A DNA stretch of 64,000 nt from Dehalobacter sp. DCA (GTDB lineage Bacteria > Bacillota > Desulfitobacteriia > Desulfitobacteriales > Syntrophobotulaceae): contig NC_018866.1 in the NCBI RefSeq assembly GCF_000305775.1, forward strand, positions 1,736,001 through 1,800,000, written 5' to 3'. Below are positions 1-8,558 of this stretch, one piece after another. The position numbers and the translations under genes are program-made. Within the stretch, counting starts at the first letter, position 1. Every line of letters starts with the position of its first letter. The notes beneath the pieces are model-generated. The model saw only the letters and a list, made by a program, of their open reading frames with translations, searched no databases and was not told where the DNA came from.

Positions 1-102
1 TGAAGATTTATCCGCTAATAGAGTTTGCCATCATTCTTATCGAATGATTAAATCTTTAAATTCCATATCTGAATACAAAAGAAGGTATAGGAGGAAAATA
101 TC

Positions 103-834
103 ATGAGATTGACGCGACGGTATCTTGCGCTTTTGCTCGTTTTGCTGCTTCTTTGCGTTGGGGCTTTATCCGGCTGCGGCGGGAAAGAAGAATCAGCTGC
201 CCAAAATGAAGCAACCTCGGCTCCGACAGAAACACAAACACAAACACAAACTTTACCTGATGATAATGAAATTGTATCCGGTCTGATCGGAAAAGGACAG
301 CTGGTCAAAGAAATGGCCTATGATTATGTGATTGTTGGCGGCGGAGCATCTTCGGAAAGCAAAGTCTGGCTCAAGGATCAGAAAATGAAAATGGAGGGCA
401 CCTTTAACGGCCCAAAGATGACTTTTATTTTTGATAAGTCCAAGAAAGAGTTTATTACTTATACCTCGGGGCAAAACAGCGCCATAAAAATGACGTTAAG
501 TGAATATAACGGTCCGGACACCACCACCCCTGTTGATTATGTCAGTGGTCTCGTTGAATCTAAGTATACAATAGGCGGGACTGAAACGGTCAACGGCATG
601 GAGTGCAAAGTCCTTACTTTCACCAGTGAAGGATCAACTGTCAAGGAATGGATCAGCACCGAGTACGGCATTGTTGTGAAGGCCCAATATGAGGCAGGGG
701 GCGAGATGACCACTATGGAATTCAAAAACCTGCAAATTGGAACAGGTGCCGTACCCGCTGGGACTTTCGACCTGCCGTCAGGAATGGAAGTGGTCGACAT
801 TAACGGCATGATAAATCTCGACAGCAATAAATAA
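103..834 (+). CDS. Putative outer-surface lipoprotein (LolA/DUF4412-like)
   Basis: The 243-aa product starts with a basic N-terminus and a leucine-rich hydrophobic stretch. This ends in a lipobox L22-S23-G24-C25, so the mature protein should be a lipid-anchored exported protein starting at Cys25. A Thr/Gln-rich linker follows (residues about 40-50, TQTQTQT), encoded by a short CA-rich repeat. The remainder alternates beta-strand-like segments with phrases such as VWLKDQKMKME and GMECKVLTF. These resemble the LolA/DUF4412-type beta-sheet lipoproteins that read out surface material. An AGGAGG site lies 8 nt before the ATG. The gene stands alone and is convergent with the feo operon. Lipoprotein status is clear; the substrate is unknown. 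Confidence 0.8.
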   Translation: MRLTRRYLALLLVLLLLCVGALSGCGGKEESAAQNEATSAPTETQTQTQTLPDDNEIVSGLIGKGQLVKEMAYDYVIVGGGASSESKVWLKDQKMKMEGTFNGPKMTFIFDKSKKEFITYTSGQNSAIKMTLSEYNGPDTTTPVDYVSGLVESKYTIGGTETVNGMECKVLTFTSEGSTVKEWISTEYGIVVKAQYEAGGEMTTMEFKNLQIGTGAVPAGTFDLPSGMEVVDINGMINLDSNK

Positions 835-927
835 CAGATAATAGTAGATGAATGGTTTTTTCATATTTCCGACTGTAGGGCGAACCCCTAAACAAGCGCA
901 ACTTAAAATCTGTAAGATACTGTTAAT

Positions 928-955
928 CGTTTTATACTGTTGACAGTATTTTTTA
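928..955 (+). terminator. Possible intrinsic terminator after the lipoprotein gene
   Basis: ATACTG (934-939) pairs with CAGTAT (944-949) around a TTGA loop, and a run of T follows directly. Flanking CGTT and AACG can extend the stem imperfectly. The position is about 100 nt downstream of the lipoprotein stop codon. Confidence 0.5.
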
Positions 956-992
956 ACGGTTTTTATTAACTTAGTGTTGCGTCATATACCCT

Positions 993-1265
993 TTACCGGT
1001 TCGTGGATTCCAAAAGTATCCTCCCCTTTGCCGTGAGCGTCCACAAGATTGCTCCCGCTTCTCCGTTTCCTTTGCTGCAGCAGCCCCCGCACCCCTTACA
1101 TGGTTCATTGACGCAGGCTACATTATCCGCAGTCAGGTATCCAAGTCTTTGCAGGTCATTCAGCATTTGTTTGATCATCTCTGGATCGAGGTCTAATTTT
1201 TTTGCCAGCGAAGAAAAGGAGTTTGCTTGTTTATCGGCAATTTCTGTTAACAAATTGATCAGCAT
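993..1265 (-). CDS. FeoC-like winged-helix protein with Cys cluster
   Basis: This 90-aa protein has an N-terminal winged-helix-like half (residues 1-48, with FSSLAKKLDLDPEMIKQML as the HTH). A cysteine cluster follows at C51, C56, C59, C62 and C63, spaced like the Fe-S or redox-sensing loop of FeoC proteins. It lies 27 nt downstream of feoB on the same strand with a good AGGAGG site, so it is the last gene of the feo operon. Gammaproteobacterial FeoC binds FeoB and protects it or regulates uptake in response to iron or oxygen. That role is inferred from position and the Cys pattern. Confidence 0.8.
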   Translation of the reverse strand: MLINLLTEIADKQANSFSSLAKKLDLDPEMIKQMLNDLQRLGYLTADNVACVNEPCKGCGGCCSKGNGEAGAILWTLTAKGRILLESTNR

Positions 1266-1292
1266 CGCAATACCTCCTGCCTATTCTTCATT

Positions 1293-3314
1293 TCAGATGA
1301 ACAACGAACCGAGCTGAAAGATCAGCACCGCTGCGATCCAGCCAATGATCAGTGAGTAGAGAACAGAAAACAGTGTCCATTTAACAGAATTGGTCTCCTT
1401 TTTAATTATTCCGATTGTCGCTGCACAGGGTGAATAAAGTAGGGTCATTACCATAAAGGCATAGGCGGAGAGCGGCGTAAAATGCTGTGCTAAGACTGTT
1501 CCGAGCATTCCTTCGCCTGTCCCGTAAACCAACCCGAACGTCGCAATGATTGCTTCCTTGGCACCGACTCCGACAAGAAGTGCTACAGAGGCCTGCCAGC
1601 TGCCAAAACCAGCCGGGAATAATACAGGTGCGATGACTGCGCCTAATTTTCCAAGGAGACTCTCGGTACTGCCTGGTTCAACGCCGATTGGGAAAACAGA
1701 AAGTATCCAGATCAGAACGACGATCCCGAGGATCACAGTCCCTGCTTTTCTGACAAACGACTCCGTTTTTTCCCACATGTGCCGTATCAGGCTCTTCAGC
1801 GTCGGCAGACGATAAGGCGGGAGTTCCATAACAAAGTAGGATTTTTCCTGCTTGAACAGTGTTTCACTCAGGATTTTCCCCGCGGCAACAGCAACCATGA
1901 TCCCTAAAAGGTACAGTGAAAAAATGACCAATCCTGCCAACGGTATGATGCCGATCGTTTTGCCCCTGAAGAATGCCCCGGCAAACAGCGCATAGACTGG
2001 AAGCCTAGCACTGCAGGAAATAAACGGACTGATTAAAATGCCGATCATACGGTCTTTCCGGCTGTCCAAGGTTCGGGTGGACATGATTCCGGCCACATTG
2101 CAGCCGCTGCCGACAATCATGGCAACGGCTGTTTTCCCGTGCAGCCCGACAGCATTCATCAGCCGGTCCATGACATAGGCTGCCCTAGCCATATAGCCGC
2201 TGTCTTCAAGAAAAGAAATCAAGAAATACATGGTAAACATCATCGGGACAAATACGAGTACAGAACCCACCCCGCCGATCAGAGCATCGCTGACAAAGGA
2301 CTGGGCCAGGACCGGAGCATTTACCAGCAAGCCGGAAACATACCGCCCCAGGATCCCGAAGGCGCTGTCCACATAGCCCCCAAGAACATTATTGCCGAGA
2401 CCCATTGTGATCTGATACAGCAAAAACATCATTACAAAGAACAAAGGAATCCCGATCCATTTATTTGTCACAACCCTGTCAATCATTTCTGTCAGATCTC
2501 TTTGCGGAGGCGTTTCCCTACGAACACAATCCCTAATGATTTGGCCAATAAAGGTATAACGCTGGTCTGCCAGATAGATTCCGGGCTCAAGACCAAAACG
2601 GCTCGTTATCCTGTCTTTTTCCTTGTCAGCCAGTTTTTCCAGGGTAGGACAACCTGCTATTTGCGTTCGAGCAAACGCCTCATCCTCCAGCAGCCTGACA
2701 GCCGCCAAGTTCGCCGATTCTTTACCAGCAATACCTTCTTGGACCAGGGCCTCAGCCAAAGCTCCAGATTCCCGGTTCATCGTTTGCCAATAGTCTGGCT
2801 GGACGGGCCGGCCTGGTTTTACTTTCATTGCCGCTGAAGTCTCCAGCAGCTCCCGAATCCCTTTGTTCTTCGTTGCCACTGTAGTGACAACCGGTACGCC
2901 AAGAACATCTCCAAGTTTCGCTGTATTGATGAAAATATTCTTTTTCACTGCTTCATCTGTCATATTCAAAGCAATGATTACATTCGTATCCATCTCAATC
3001 AGCTGTAACGTGAAATAAAGATTCCTCTCCAGATTTGCTGAGTCAATCACGTTCACAACAACATCGGGTTTTTCCTGCAAAATATAGTTTACCGCAACCA
3101 TTTCATCTTCCGAACTGGCGGAAAGACTATACGCCCCGGGTAAGTCAATTACGCTGATCTCATTCCCGCTGAACCTGACCGTACCTTCTTTTTTCTCAAC
3201 GGTTACTCCCGGCCAATTGCCAACATGCTGCCTCGATCCTGTCAACGCATTAAAAATGCTTGTTTTCCCGCAGTTTGGGTTTCCAACAAGAGCTATCGTA
3301 AAATTCTTTACCAT
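1293..3314 (-). CDS. feoB: Ferrous iron transport protein B
   Basis: The 673-aa inner-membrane Fe(II) permease carries a cytoplasmic G-protein domain. G1 is GNPNCGKT at residues 11-18, G3 is DLPG near 57-60 and G4 is NMTD at 117-120. A GDI-like helical region follows, then about ten membrane segments with the two gate repeats typical of FeoB (GSGCNVAGIMSTR and GVGAKEAIIATF regions). An in-frame GTG lies 24 nt upstream. The ATG used here has GGGGAAGGA 7 nt before it and begins directly at the G domain, so it is preferred. feoA lies upstream and the feoC-like gene downstream. Confidence 0.97.
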   Translation of the reverse strand: MVKNFTIALVGNPNCGKTSIFNALTGSRQHVGNWPGVTVEKKEGTVRFSGNEISVIDLPGAYSLSASSEDEMVAVNYILQEKPDVVVNVIDSANLERNLYFTLQLIEMDTNVIIALNMTDEAVKKNIFINTAKLGDVLGVPVVTTVATKNKGIRELLETSAAMKVKPGRPVQPDYWQTMNRESGALAEALVQEGIAGKESANLAAVRLLEDEAFARTQIAGCPTLEKLADKEKDRITSRFGLEPGIYLADQRYTFIGQIIRDCVRRETPPQRDLTEMIDRVVTNKWIGIPLFFVMMFLLYQITMGLGNNVLGGYVDSAFGILGRYVSGLLVNAPVLAQSFVSDALIGGVGSVLVFVPMMFTMYFLISFLEDSGYMARAAYVMDRLMNAVGLHGKTAVAMIVGSGCNVAGIMSTRTLDSRKDRMIGILISPFISCSARLPVYALFAGAFFRGKTIGIIPLAGLVIFSLYLLGIMVAVAAGKILSETLFKQEKSYFVMELPPYRLPTLKSLIRHMWEKTESFVRKAGTVILGIVVLIWILSVFPIGVEPGSTESLLGKLGAVIAPVLFPAGFGSWQASVALLVGVGAKEAIIATFGLVYGTGEGMLGTVLAQHFTPLSAYAFMVMTLLYSPCAATIGIIKKETNSVKWTLFSVLYSLIIGWIAAVLIFQLGSLFI

Positions 3315-3448
3315 CTGTTTATCCTTCCCCTGAAACACTTGCGATTAAGCATTTCATACAATATTTGTTTCAATATTTATTGCTGTATATTGCCCTTTAA
3401 ACAAGGTATAATTTGCGGTGTTCATCATTCGTAATTAAAGACTATATA

Positions 3449-3469
3449 TGATAGTGATTATGATTATCA
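3449..3469. promoter_or_regulatory. Fur-type box in the feoA-feoB gap
   Basis: Two overlapping 7-1-7 Fur motifs are offset by 6 bp. Bases 3455-3469 match TGATAATNATTATCA at 14 of 15 positions and 3449-3463 at 13 of 15. This is the classic 21-bp Fur dimer arrangement. It lies between feoA and feoB, suggesting iron-dependent control of an internal promoter for feoB in addition to the operon promoter. Confidence 0.7.
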
Positions 3470-3511
3470 TTTAAAAACCAAAAGTAGGGAGGCAGATTGC
3501 TATTATCTGTT

Positions 3512-3751
3512 TCAAATCTTCTCAACCTGAATTTTCCTGGCGTCGCTTTTACGGATAGCCAGATGATATCCTCTCAGATTAATCTTCATAGGGTCCCCCA
3601 ACGGAGCTTGGCCGTCAACTTTAAATTCTGTCCCTTTGACCAGGCCCATATCTGTCAGTTTTTTTCTTAATACGGCATCCATGTGTATATTGACAATTCT
3701 GGCATTCGAGTTTACGGGTATCTTGTCCATTGTAAGGAAGGTAGCGTCCAT
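3512..3751 (-). CDS. feoA: Ferrous iron transport protein A
   Basis: This 79-aa cytoplasmic protein has the SH3-like FeoA fold signature. It shows a small beta-barrel with KKLTDMGLVKGTEFKV near residues 29-44 and the closing strand LRGYHLAIRKSDARKI. FeoA is thought to modulate FeoB activity at the membrane. The open frame extends 45 codons upstream through AT-rich sequence containing a Fur-like site. The start chosen (MDATFL) has an AAGGAGA ribosome site 5-6 nt upstream and gives the normal family length. It heads the feoA-feoB-feoC operon. Confidence 0.93.
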   Translation of the reverse strand: MDATFLTMDKIPVNSNARIVNIHMDAVLRKKLTDMGLVKGTEFKVDGQAPLGDPMKINLRGYHLAIRKSDARKIQVEKI

Positions 3752-3804
3752 TGCAGTCTCCTTATGAATTTTAAAAAATTTGATATTTTGTTCAAATGTC
3801 ACAA

Positions 3805-3825
3805 TAATTTTGATAATGATTATCG
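3805..3825. promoter_or_regulatory. Fur-type box upstream of feoA
   Basis: Bases 3811-3825 match the 7-1-7 Fur consensus TGATAATNATTATCA at 14 of 15 positions. A weaker overlapping half is offset by 6 bp at 3805-3819. It sits about 55 nt upstream of the feoA start, where it would cover the operon promoter and repress it when iron is plentiful. Confidence 0.75.
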
Positions 3826-3998
3826 AATTCATATTATTAATATAACGTTTATTGCTCAAAATGTCAATTCGTATCTTCCTATTCAAGTATTGCGCTTTTT
3901 ATCCTGAGCTTTTTATTGAAATATGCTGAAATAAAATGATATACTTAAATAACCCTTTTTTCAGGGAGTATTTAACTTTACAGGAGGCTGATCTTCCT

Positions 3999-4385
3999 TT
4001 GAATTATTCCGTCTATCTGGTGATCGGTTTAGGCGGCGCACTTGGAGCTATTGCCCGTTATGTACTTTCCACCTGGATTTATCAAAAATATTTTTATACC
4101 TTTCCCTGGGGGACCTTCGTCGTCAATATGCTGGGGTGTTTTGTTCTGGGTATTGTCTATGTACTAGGAGTTGAAAACCTGGTGACCAGCCCAAATACCC
4201 GTTTATTTATATCTGTGGGTTTTCTGGGCGCGTTTACAACCTTTTCTACGCTGAGCCTTGAAACCCTGAATCTTATTAAGAGCGGAGAGATTATTGTAGC
4301 TGTGCTGAACGGTCTGGGAAGCATGCTCGTCGGACTGATTGCCGTCTGGCTTGGAATGAGCCTGACTCAGCTATTAATAAAATAA
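3999..4385 (+). CDS. crcB: Fluoride channel CrcB/Fluc
   Basis: This is a small four-helix membrane protein of the fluoride-exporter family. The signatures GGALGAIARY, GTFVVNMLGCF and GFLGAFTTFSTLS include the central Asn and the paired Phe-box residues that line the Fluc pore. The frame opens at an ATG at 3936 without a ribosome site. The TTG at 3999 is preceded by AGGAGG (3982-3987) and gives 128 aa, close to the family norm. Such channels usually act as dual-topology dimers. No fluoride riboswitch was recognised upstream. It is followed 14 nt later by a DUF190 gene, a common pairing. Confidence 0.92.
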   Translation: MNYSVYLVIGLGGALGAIARYVLSTWIYQKYFYTFPWGTFVVNMLGCFVLGIVYVLGVENLVTSPNTRLFISVGFLGAFTTFSTLSLETLNLIKSGEIIVAVLNGLGSMLVGLIAVWLGMSLTQLLIK

Positions 4386-4399
4386 AGGAAGGGATCTCG

Positions 4400-4738
4400 A
4401 TGGTAAAAATATCTGGTCAGGCTAGAAGAATCCGTATCTATATTGGAGAAGCCAGTAAATATAAAGGAGTATCCCTTTATCACACAATTGTCTTAAAGGC
4501 CAAAGAGCTGGGCCTGGCTGGTGCAACTGTCTTCAGGGGAATTGAAGGATTCGGCGCCAATACGAGAATAAAAACGTCGAGAATACTGGACCTTTCCAAT
4601 GACCTTCCGATTGTTATTGAAGTGATAGACAGCGCCGAATATCTGCAGGACTTTCTGCTTTTTTTGGACGAGGTCGTCAACGAAGGATTAATAACCATAG
4701 AAGATTTGGAAGTCATGAAATATTTGCCAAAAAAATAA
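4400..4738 (+). CDS. DUF190 PII-like protein
   Basis: The 112-aa cytoplasmic protein matches DUF190, with IRIYIGEASKYKGVSLYH near the start, LAGATVFRGIEGFG in the middle and LPIVIEVIDS in the last third. DUF190 members adopt a ferredoxin-like PII-type fold and are repeatedly encoded next to crcB. That association suggests a ligand-sensing or channel-modulating partner, although no biochemical role is established. The ATG follows an AAGGAAGGG site, and the gene ends in a terminator shared with murI on the opposite strand. Confidence 0.9.
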   Translation: MVKISGQARRIRIYIGEASKYKGVSLYHTIVLKAKELGLAGATVFRGIEGFGANTRIKTSRILDLSNDLPIVIEVIDSAEYLQDFLLFLDEVVNEGLITIEDLEVMKYLPKK

Positions 4739-4765
4739 AGCCGTCTTAGCGGCTTTATTGATTTT
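4734..4765. terminator. Bidirectional terminator between DUF190 and murI
   Basis: A 10-bp perfect stem AATAAAGCCG (4734-4743) pairs with CGGCTTTATT (4750-4759) around a TCTTAG loop. T-rich sequence follows on the plus strand and A-rich sequence precedes it, so it can stop both convergent genes. It overlaps both stop codons. Confidence 0.85.
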
Positions 4766-5522
4766 GATCCAGCAGCAGGAGGTACCGGGCATAACGGGAT
4801 TCCGAAGGCTCTTTTCGGCCTGAAGAATAGAAAGTGACCTGACCATGACCGTCCTCAGCAAAAAGTTTTCTTTCAGTCAGGATTTTTTTCAGATAATTGA
4901 CGGTTCCCATACTTCCATCAATAATGTGCGTATCAGCAGGAAACAGTTCCTGCAGAATCCGCTTAAAATATGGAAAGTGTGTGCATCCTAAAACGACAGT
5001 ACCATACTCGGTCAAATTATGAATGCCAAGTTTGCGATTCAGGTATTTCAGGATCTCATCTTTGTCAAAATAAAAATTTTCAGCATATTCAACAAGCTCC
5101 GGAAATGCTTTGCCATCCACAAGATGGTCCTGATCCAGTCTGGTGACCAGGTTTTGATACTTTTCTTCGCGAAGTGTGAGCGGGGTGGCCATGACCAGTA
5201 TTCTCTTGCAACCATTATTTTCGACAGCTGGTTTTACTGCCGGTTCCATGCCAAGGATTGGAAGATCATATCTTTGGCGAAGCTCCTTGATGGCAATACT
5301 CGTCGCCGTATTACAGGCGACTACCAGAACTTTTATCCCTTCAGCAGCCATGAAATCAACAGCATCCAAAACCAGTTTCAGGACTTCTTCCTTGCTTTTG
5401 GTCCCATAAGGCACATGATCAATATCCGCGTAATAAATAAAATCCTCCCGGGGCAGCTGCTTGATCGCTTCATGCAGTACGGTGATTCCACCGACCCCGG
5501 AGTCAAAGAAGCCTATGCGCAT
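4755..5522 (-). CDS. murI: Glutamate racemase
   Basis: This 255-aa enzyme interconverts L- and D-glutamate for peptidoglycan. The N-terminal FFDSGVGG carries Asp7 and Ser8. The two catalytic cysteines sit in ACNTAT (C70) and GCTHFP (C180), one in each Asp/Glu-racemase domain. A TTG three codons upstream of the chosen ATG is also possible (start at 5531). The ATG is used because MRIGFFDSGVGG is the usual N-terminus. Upstream sequence shows only a weak GTGAG ribosome site. The gene is monocistronic and convergent with DUF190. Confidence 0.95.
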   Translation of the reverse strand: MRIGFFDSGVGGITVLHEAIKQLPREDFIYYADIDHVPYGTKSKEEVLKLVLDAVDFMAAEGIKVLVVACNTATSIAIKELRQRYDLPILGMEPAVKPAVENNGCKRILVMATPLTLREEKYQNLVTRLDQDHLVDGKAFPELVEYAENFYFDKDEILKYLNRKLGIHNLTEYGTVVLGCTHFPYFKRILQELFPADTHIIDGSMGTVNYLKKILTERKLFAEDGHGQVTFYSSGRKEPSESRYARYLLLLDQNQ

Positions 5523-5752
5523 TTTTTTCAACTCACAAACTTTGTTTTTTCTTAATAAATTATAACCTATATCTTGTTAATCTTACAAAGAATATTATCA
5601 CCATTTTCGTCTTGTTTTTAAAAGAATTTGTTTAAAAATATTTGTTCAAAAATATTCGAACTGTCTATAGAAAAAGTTAAAAAATATGTATAATAAAGTA
5701 GTAACTTGAGAGAAAAAGGCTTAAAAATAATATTTGGTATAGGTGCAAGAAA

Positions 5753-6568
5753 ATGAATATAAAACCTATCAATAAAAAATTAAAATTATATGGTTTTAAC
5801 AACCTGACGAAAACGTTGAGCTTTAATTTCTATGATATCTGCTATGCTTTATCGCAGGATCAACATAAGAAATACATTGAGTATATTGATGAAGAATACA
5901 ATGCCGACAGGCTGGTTAAAATTCTGACTTCTGTCGCTGAGATCATTGAAGCCAATATTCTGAATATCGCCAATCAGGATTACGATCCTCAAGGTGCCAG
6001 TGTCACCATGCTGGTCGCTGAAAATCAGATTATGATCCGTGAACCGATGGAAATCCTTGAAAACGAAGCCCCGGGGCCTGATTCGCAGTCATTGGTCGGT
6101 CATCTGGATAAAAGTCATATTACGGTGCATACGTATCCGGAAAACCACCCTGACAAGGGGATTAGTACGTTCCGGGCCGATATCGACGTCTCCACCTGCG
6201 GCCAGATTTCGCCGCTAAAGGCTTTAAACTACTTGATTACAAGTTTTGAACCGGATATTGCGATTATCGATTACCGTGTCCGGGGCTTTACCCGGGACGT
6301 AAACGGTAGAAAATATTTTATTGATCATAAGATTAATTCCATTCAGAATTTTATTTCGGAAGAGACCAGAAACAGATATCAGCTGATTGATGTCAACGTC
6401 TATCAGGATAATATTTTTCACACCAAGATGCTTTTAAGAGAGTTTGATCTTGATCATTATCTATTCGGAGCTGAGAAAGAAGAGATATCCTCCAGTAAAC
6501 GGAGAAGGATCAAACAAAGAATTAAACATGAGATGCAGGAGATTTTCTCCGGGAGAAATGTTTTCTAA
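5753..6568 (+). CDS. speD: S-adenosylmethionine decarboxylase, long (class 1A) form
   Basis: The 271-aa proenzyme is of the E. coli SpeD type. Self-cleavage at the Lys120-Ser121 bond in [12 protein letters not shown] converts the serine to the pyruvoyl cofactor. The product decarboxylates SAM to supply aminopropyl groups for spermidine. Other family segments visible are [24 protein letters not shown] and a basic C-terminus. No speE lies beside it. A carboxyspermidine-type pathway is encoded at 14.7-17.1 kb, so the genome may hold two polyamine routes. A terminator follows immediately. Confidence 0.95.
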   Translation: MNIKPINKKLKLYGFNNLTKTLSFNFYDICYALSQDQHKKYIEYIDEEYNADRLVKILTSVAEIIEANILNIANQDYDPQGASVTMLVAENQIMIREPMEILENEAPGPDSQSLVGHLDKSHITVHTYPENHPDKGISTFRADIDVSTCGQISPLKALNYLITSFEPDIAIIDYRVRGFTRDVNGRKYFIDHKINSIQNFISEETRNRYQLIDVNVYQDNIFHTKMLLREFDLDHYLFGAEKEEISSSKRRRIKQRIKHEMQEIFSGRNVF

Positions 6569-6571
6569 AAA

Positions 6572-6602
6572 AAAAGATGCCAAATTAAAGGCATCTTTTC
6601 TT
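6572..6602. terminator. Terminator between speD and leuA
   Basis: AAAAGATGCC (6572-6581) pairs with GGCATCTTTT (6590-6599) around an 8-nt A/T loop. The T-run lies on the plus strand and an A-run precedes it, so it serves speD and possibly convergent leuA. Confidence 0.85.
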
Positions 6603-6607
6603 GTCTG

Positions 6608-8101
6608 TCAGCTAAGTTTGGAGACTGCATCGGCATAGGCCAGGGCGCTAGCATCGATGACGTCGGTACTTACTCCCTTGCCGACATAATAATTTCCGTC
6701 GGCAAAAATTTTAACCGTTGCATTCCCAAGCGCCTCCTTGCCGCGGCTCACAGATTTAATACTGTAATCCTCGAGCCGGACTTCTTTACCGATAATTCGA
6801 TCGATTGCTTTAAACACAGCATCGATAGGACCGTTTCCAATTGCGGCATCAGTTATCTCTGTCCCCTGTATTTCCAGGGTAACAGCTGCCGTGGCCGACT
6901 GTGTCCCGGCAGTCGCTACGGATATATTCTTTACTTTGATTCTCTTTTGCTCAGGTATGCCTGTTCCCATTAGAATATGCAGATCTTCGTCGTAGATTTC
7001 CTGCTTCTTATCTGCCAGCAGTAAGAATTCTTCATAAAGCGTATTCATCTGAGTCTCTTCAAGCTTATATCCGAGCTCTTCCAGCCTGTGTTTGAGAGCA
7101 TGCCTTCCTGATCTGGCGCTCAGGACCATCTGATTTCTTGGCACTCCGATCGTCTCCGGATCAATAATCTCATAGGTCTGTTTTTCTTTTAGTATTCCAT
7201 CCTGATGGATTCCTGAAGCGTGCATAAATGCATTCGTGCCAACGATTGCTTTATGGCTCGGCACAGGCACCCCTGTGATCGAGGAAACCAGTCTGCTAGT
7301 GGCGGCAATTTCCCGGGTGTTAACAGCCAAATCGATGCCGTAGCGGTCTTTCTGGGTATACATCGCCATAATGACTTCTTCCAAAGCGGTATTGCCGGCT
7401 CTTTCCCCTATCCCGTTGATAGTGCCTTCCACCTGATCGGCCCCGGCCATAATCCCGGCTAGAGTGTTTGCTGTGGCCATTCCAAGATCATTATGACAAT
7501 GGACACTTATTTTCACCCGATCAATATTAGGGACATTCGTTTTGATATAGGAGACCAGTTCGCCGAATTCCCACGGAGTCGCGTATCCAACAGTATCCGG
7601 AATATTTACGACGGTTGCTCCGGCCGCGATCACGCGCTCAAATATTTTAGCCAGAAAATCATAATCACTCCGAAAAGCGTCTTCAGCATAAAACTCGACA
7701 TCGTTCAGATATTTTTTGGCATGTCTGACAGCTTCTTCAGCCTTTTGAATCACCTGTTCCGGTTTTAGCCTGAGTTTTTTCTCCATATGAATCGGGGAAA
7801 CGGCGATTCCGGTATGAATTCTAGGGTTCTCAGCTTCTTTGAGGGCCTCGGCACAAAGGTCAATATCTTTTTTCACACAACGGGTCAGTCCACACACTGT
7901 GATTCCCTTAACCTCCCTGCCAATGATTTTCACAGATTCGAAGTCCCCGGGAGATGAAGCCGGAAAGCCCGCCTCCAAAATGTCTACGCCGAGTGTCGCC
8001 AGCTGCTTGGCAATCTCTAGTTTTTCCCGGACATTTAACGTGATCCCGAGAGATTGTTCACCATCCCTTAACGTGGTGTCAAACAAATATAATCTGCGCA
8101 T
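6608..8101 (-). CDS. leuA: 2-isopropylmalate synthase
   Basis: This 497-aa cytoplasmic enzyme condenses 2-ketoisovalerate with acetyl-CoA, the first committed step to leucine. The HMGL-like TIM barrel starts with LFDTTLRDGEQ. It carries the metal-binding HCHND near residue 200 and GERAGN shortly after. The C-terminal regulatory LeuA dimer domain (from about residue 380) ends in VSTDVIDASALAYADAVSKL, the usual leucine allosteric region. leuB, leuC and leuD are not adjacent. Expression is controlled by the T-box leader upstream. An AGGAGG site precedes the ATG. Confidence 0.96.
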   Translation of the reverse strand: MRRLYLFDTTLRDGEQSLGITLNVREKLEIAKQLATLGVDILEAGFPASSPGDFESVKIIGREVKGITVCGLTRCVKKDIDLCAEALKEAENPRIHTGIAVSPIHMEKKLRLKPEQVIQKAEEAVRHAKKYLNDVEFYAEDAFRSDYDFLAKIFERVIAAGATVVNIPDTVGYATPWEFGELVSYIKTNVPNIDRVKISVHCHNDLGMATANTLAGIMAGADQVEGTINGIGERAGNTALEEVIMAMYTQKDRYGIDLAVNTREIAATSRLVSSITGVPVPSHKAIVGTNAFMHASGIHQDGILKEKQTYEIIDPETIGVPRNQMVLSARSGRHALKHRLEELGYKLEETQMNTLYEEFLLLADKKQEIYDEDLHILMGTGIPEQKRIKVKNISVATAGTQSATAAVTLEIQGTEITDAAIGNGPIDAVFKAIDRIIGKEVRLEDYSIKSVSRGKEALGNATVKIFADGNYYVGKGVSTDVIDASALAYADAVSKLS

Positions 8102-8174
8102 TCCAATACCTCCTCATTATAGTTTGTCGCTCCCTGCCATTCGTTGAATGCGTCATTCGTCCATCCTTGGACGT

Positions 8175-8464
8175 CAAAAAGCCTTCGTCTCAATTAATGA
8201 GACGAAGGCCAATTCGCGGTACCACTCATGTTAACGGCACATGCCGTTCACTCTACAGGATGCGGGAAAACAGTGAAACCATCTTCCGATATCCCCTTCC
8301 TTTTAACGGCGGAAGACTCCGTCCGGTCCTACTGCCTAAATGGTTTCAGCCGGCAACTCAAGGGGGAGTTCAGTCTTTCGTCTTGACCGCTTTTCACCAG
8401 CCTGCGGCTCTCTGCACAAATACTCCGGACTTATTATTCCCTGTCATCATCTTTTCATATATTC
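8175..8464 (-). ncRNA. T-box riboswitch leader of leuA
   Basis: On the minus strand the conserved T-box core GAGTGGTACCGCG (complement of 8215-8227) precedes a strong terminator stem. GCCTTCGTCTC (8181-8191) pairs with GAGACGAAGGC (8199-8209) and a T-run follows. Upstream, AGAGAGCC and GGTGAAAAGC resemble Stem I landmarks. A CTC triplet at 8366-8368 in GAACTCCC is a candidate leucine specifier. Uncharged tRNA-Leu would stabilise the antiterminator and allow leuA transcription. The T-box identity is firm; the specifier assignment is tentative. Confidence 0.92.
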
Positions 8465-8470
8465 CTATTC

Positions 8471-8500
8471 ACTATATCAGTCCAATTACTTCTTTGTCAA
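8471..8500 (-). promoter_or_regulatory. Sigma-A promoter of the leuA leader
   Basis: On the minus strand, TTGACA (8495-8500) and TATAGT (8471-8476) are separated by 18 nt. This places the transcript start just before the T-box Stem I, around 8464. Confidence 0.75.
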
Positions 8501-8558
8501 TACCTTTGTTAATACCTTTATTCACCGAGACTGTGCATTCTCCACTCACATTCTTTTT

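Noticed and set aside
225-255. CA-rich short repeat as a phase-variable tract
   Set aside because: The ACACAA units encode the Thr/Gln lipoprotein linker in multiples of three bases, so length change would not shift the frame; too short to be notable.
2139-2837. 232-aa ORF antisense to feoB
   Set aside because: Rich in His/Gln/Pro from reverse-complement codons of a conserved gene; feoB is unambiguous on the other strand.
3887-3998. Fluoride riboswitch upstream of crcB
   Set aside because: The expected GGxGATGG pseudoknot and its partner helix are not visible in this AT-rich stretch.
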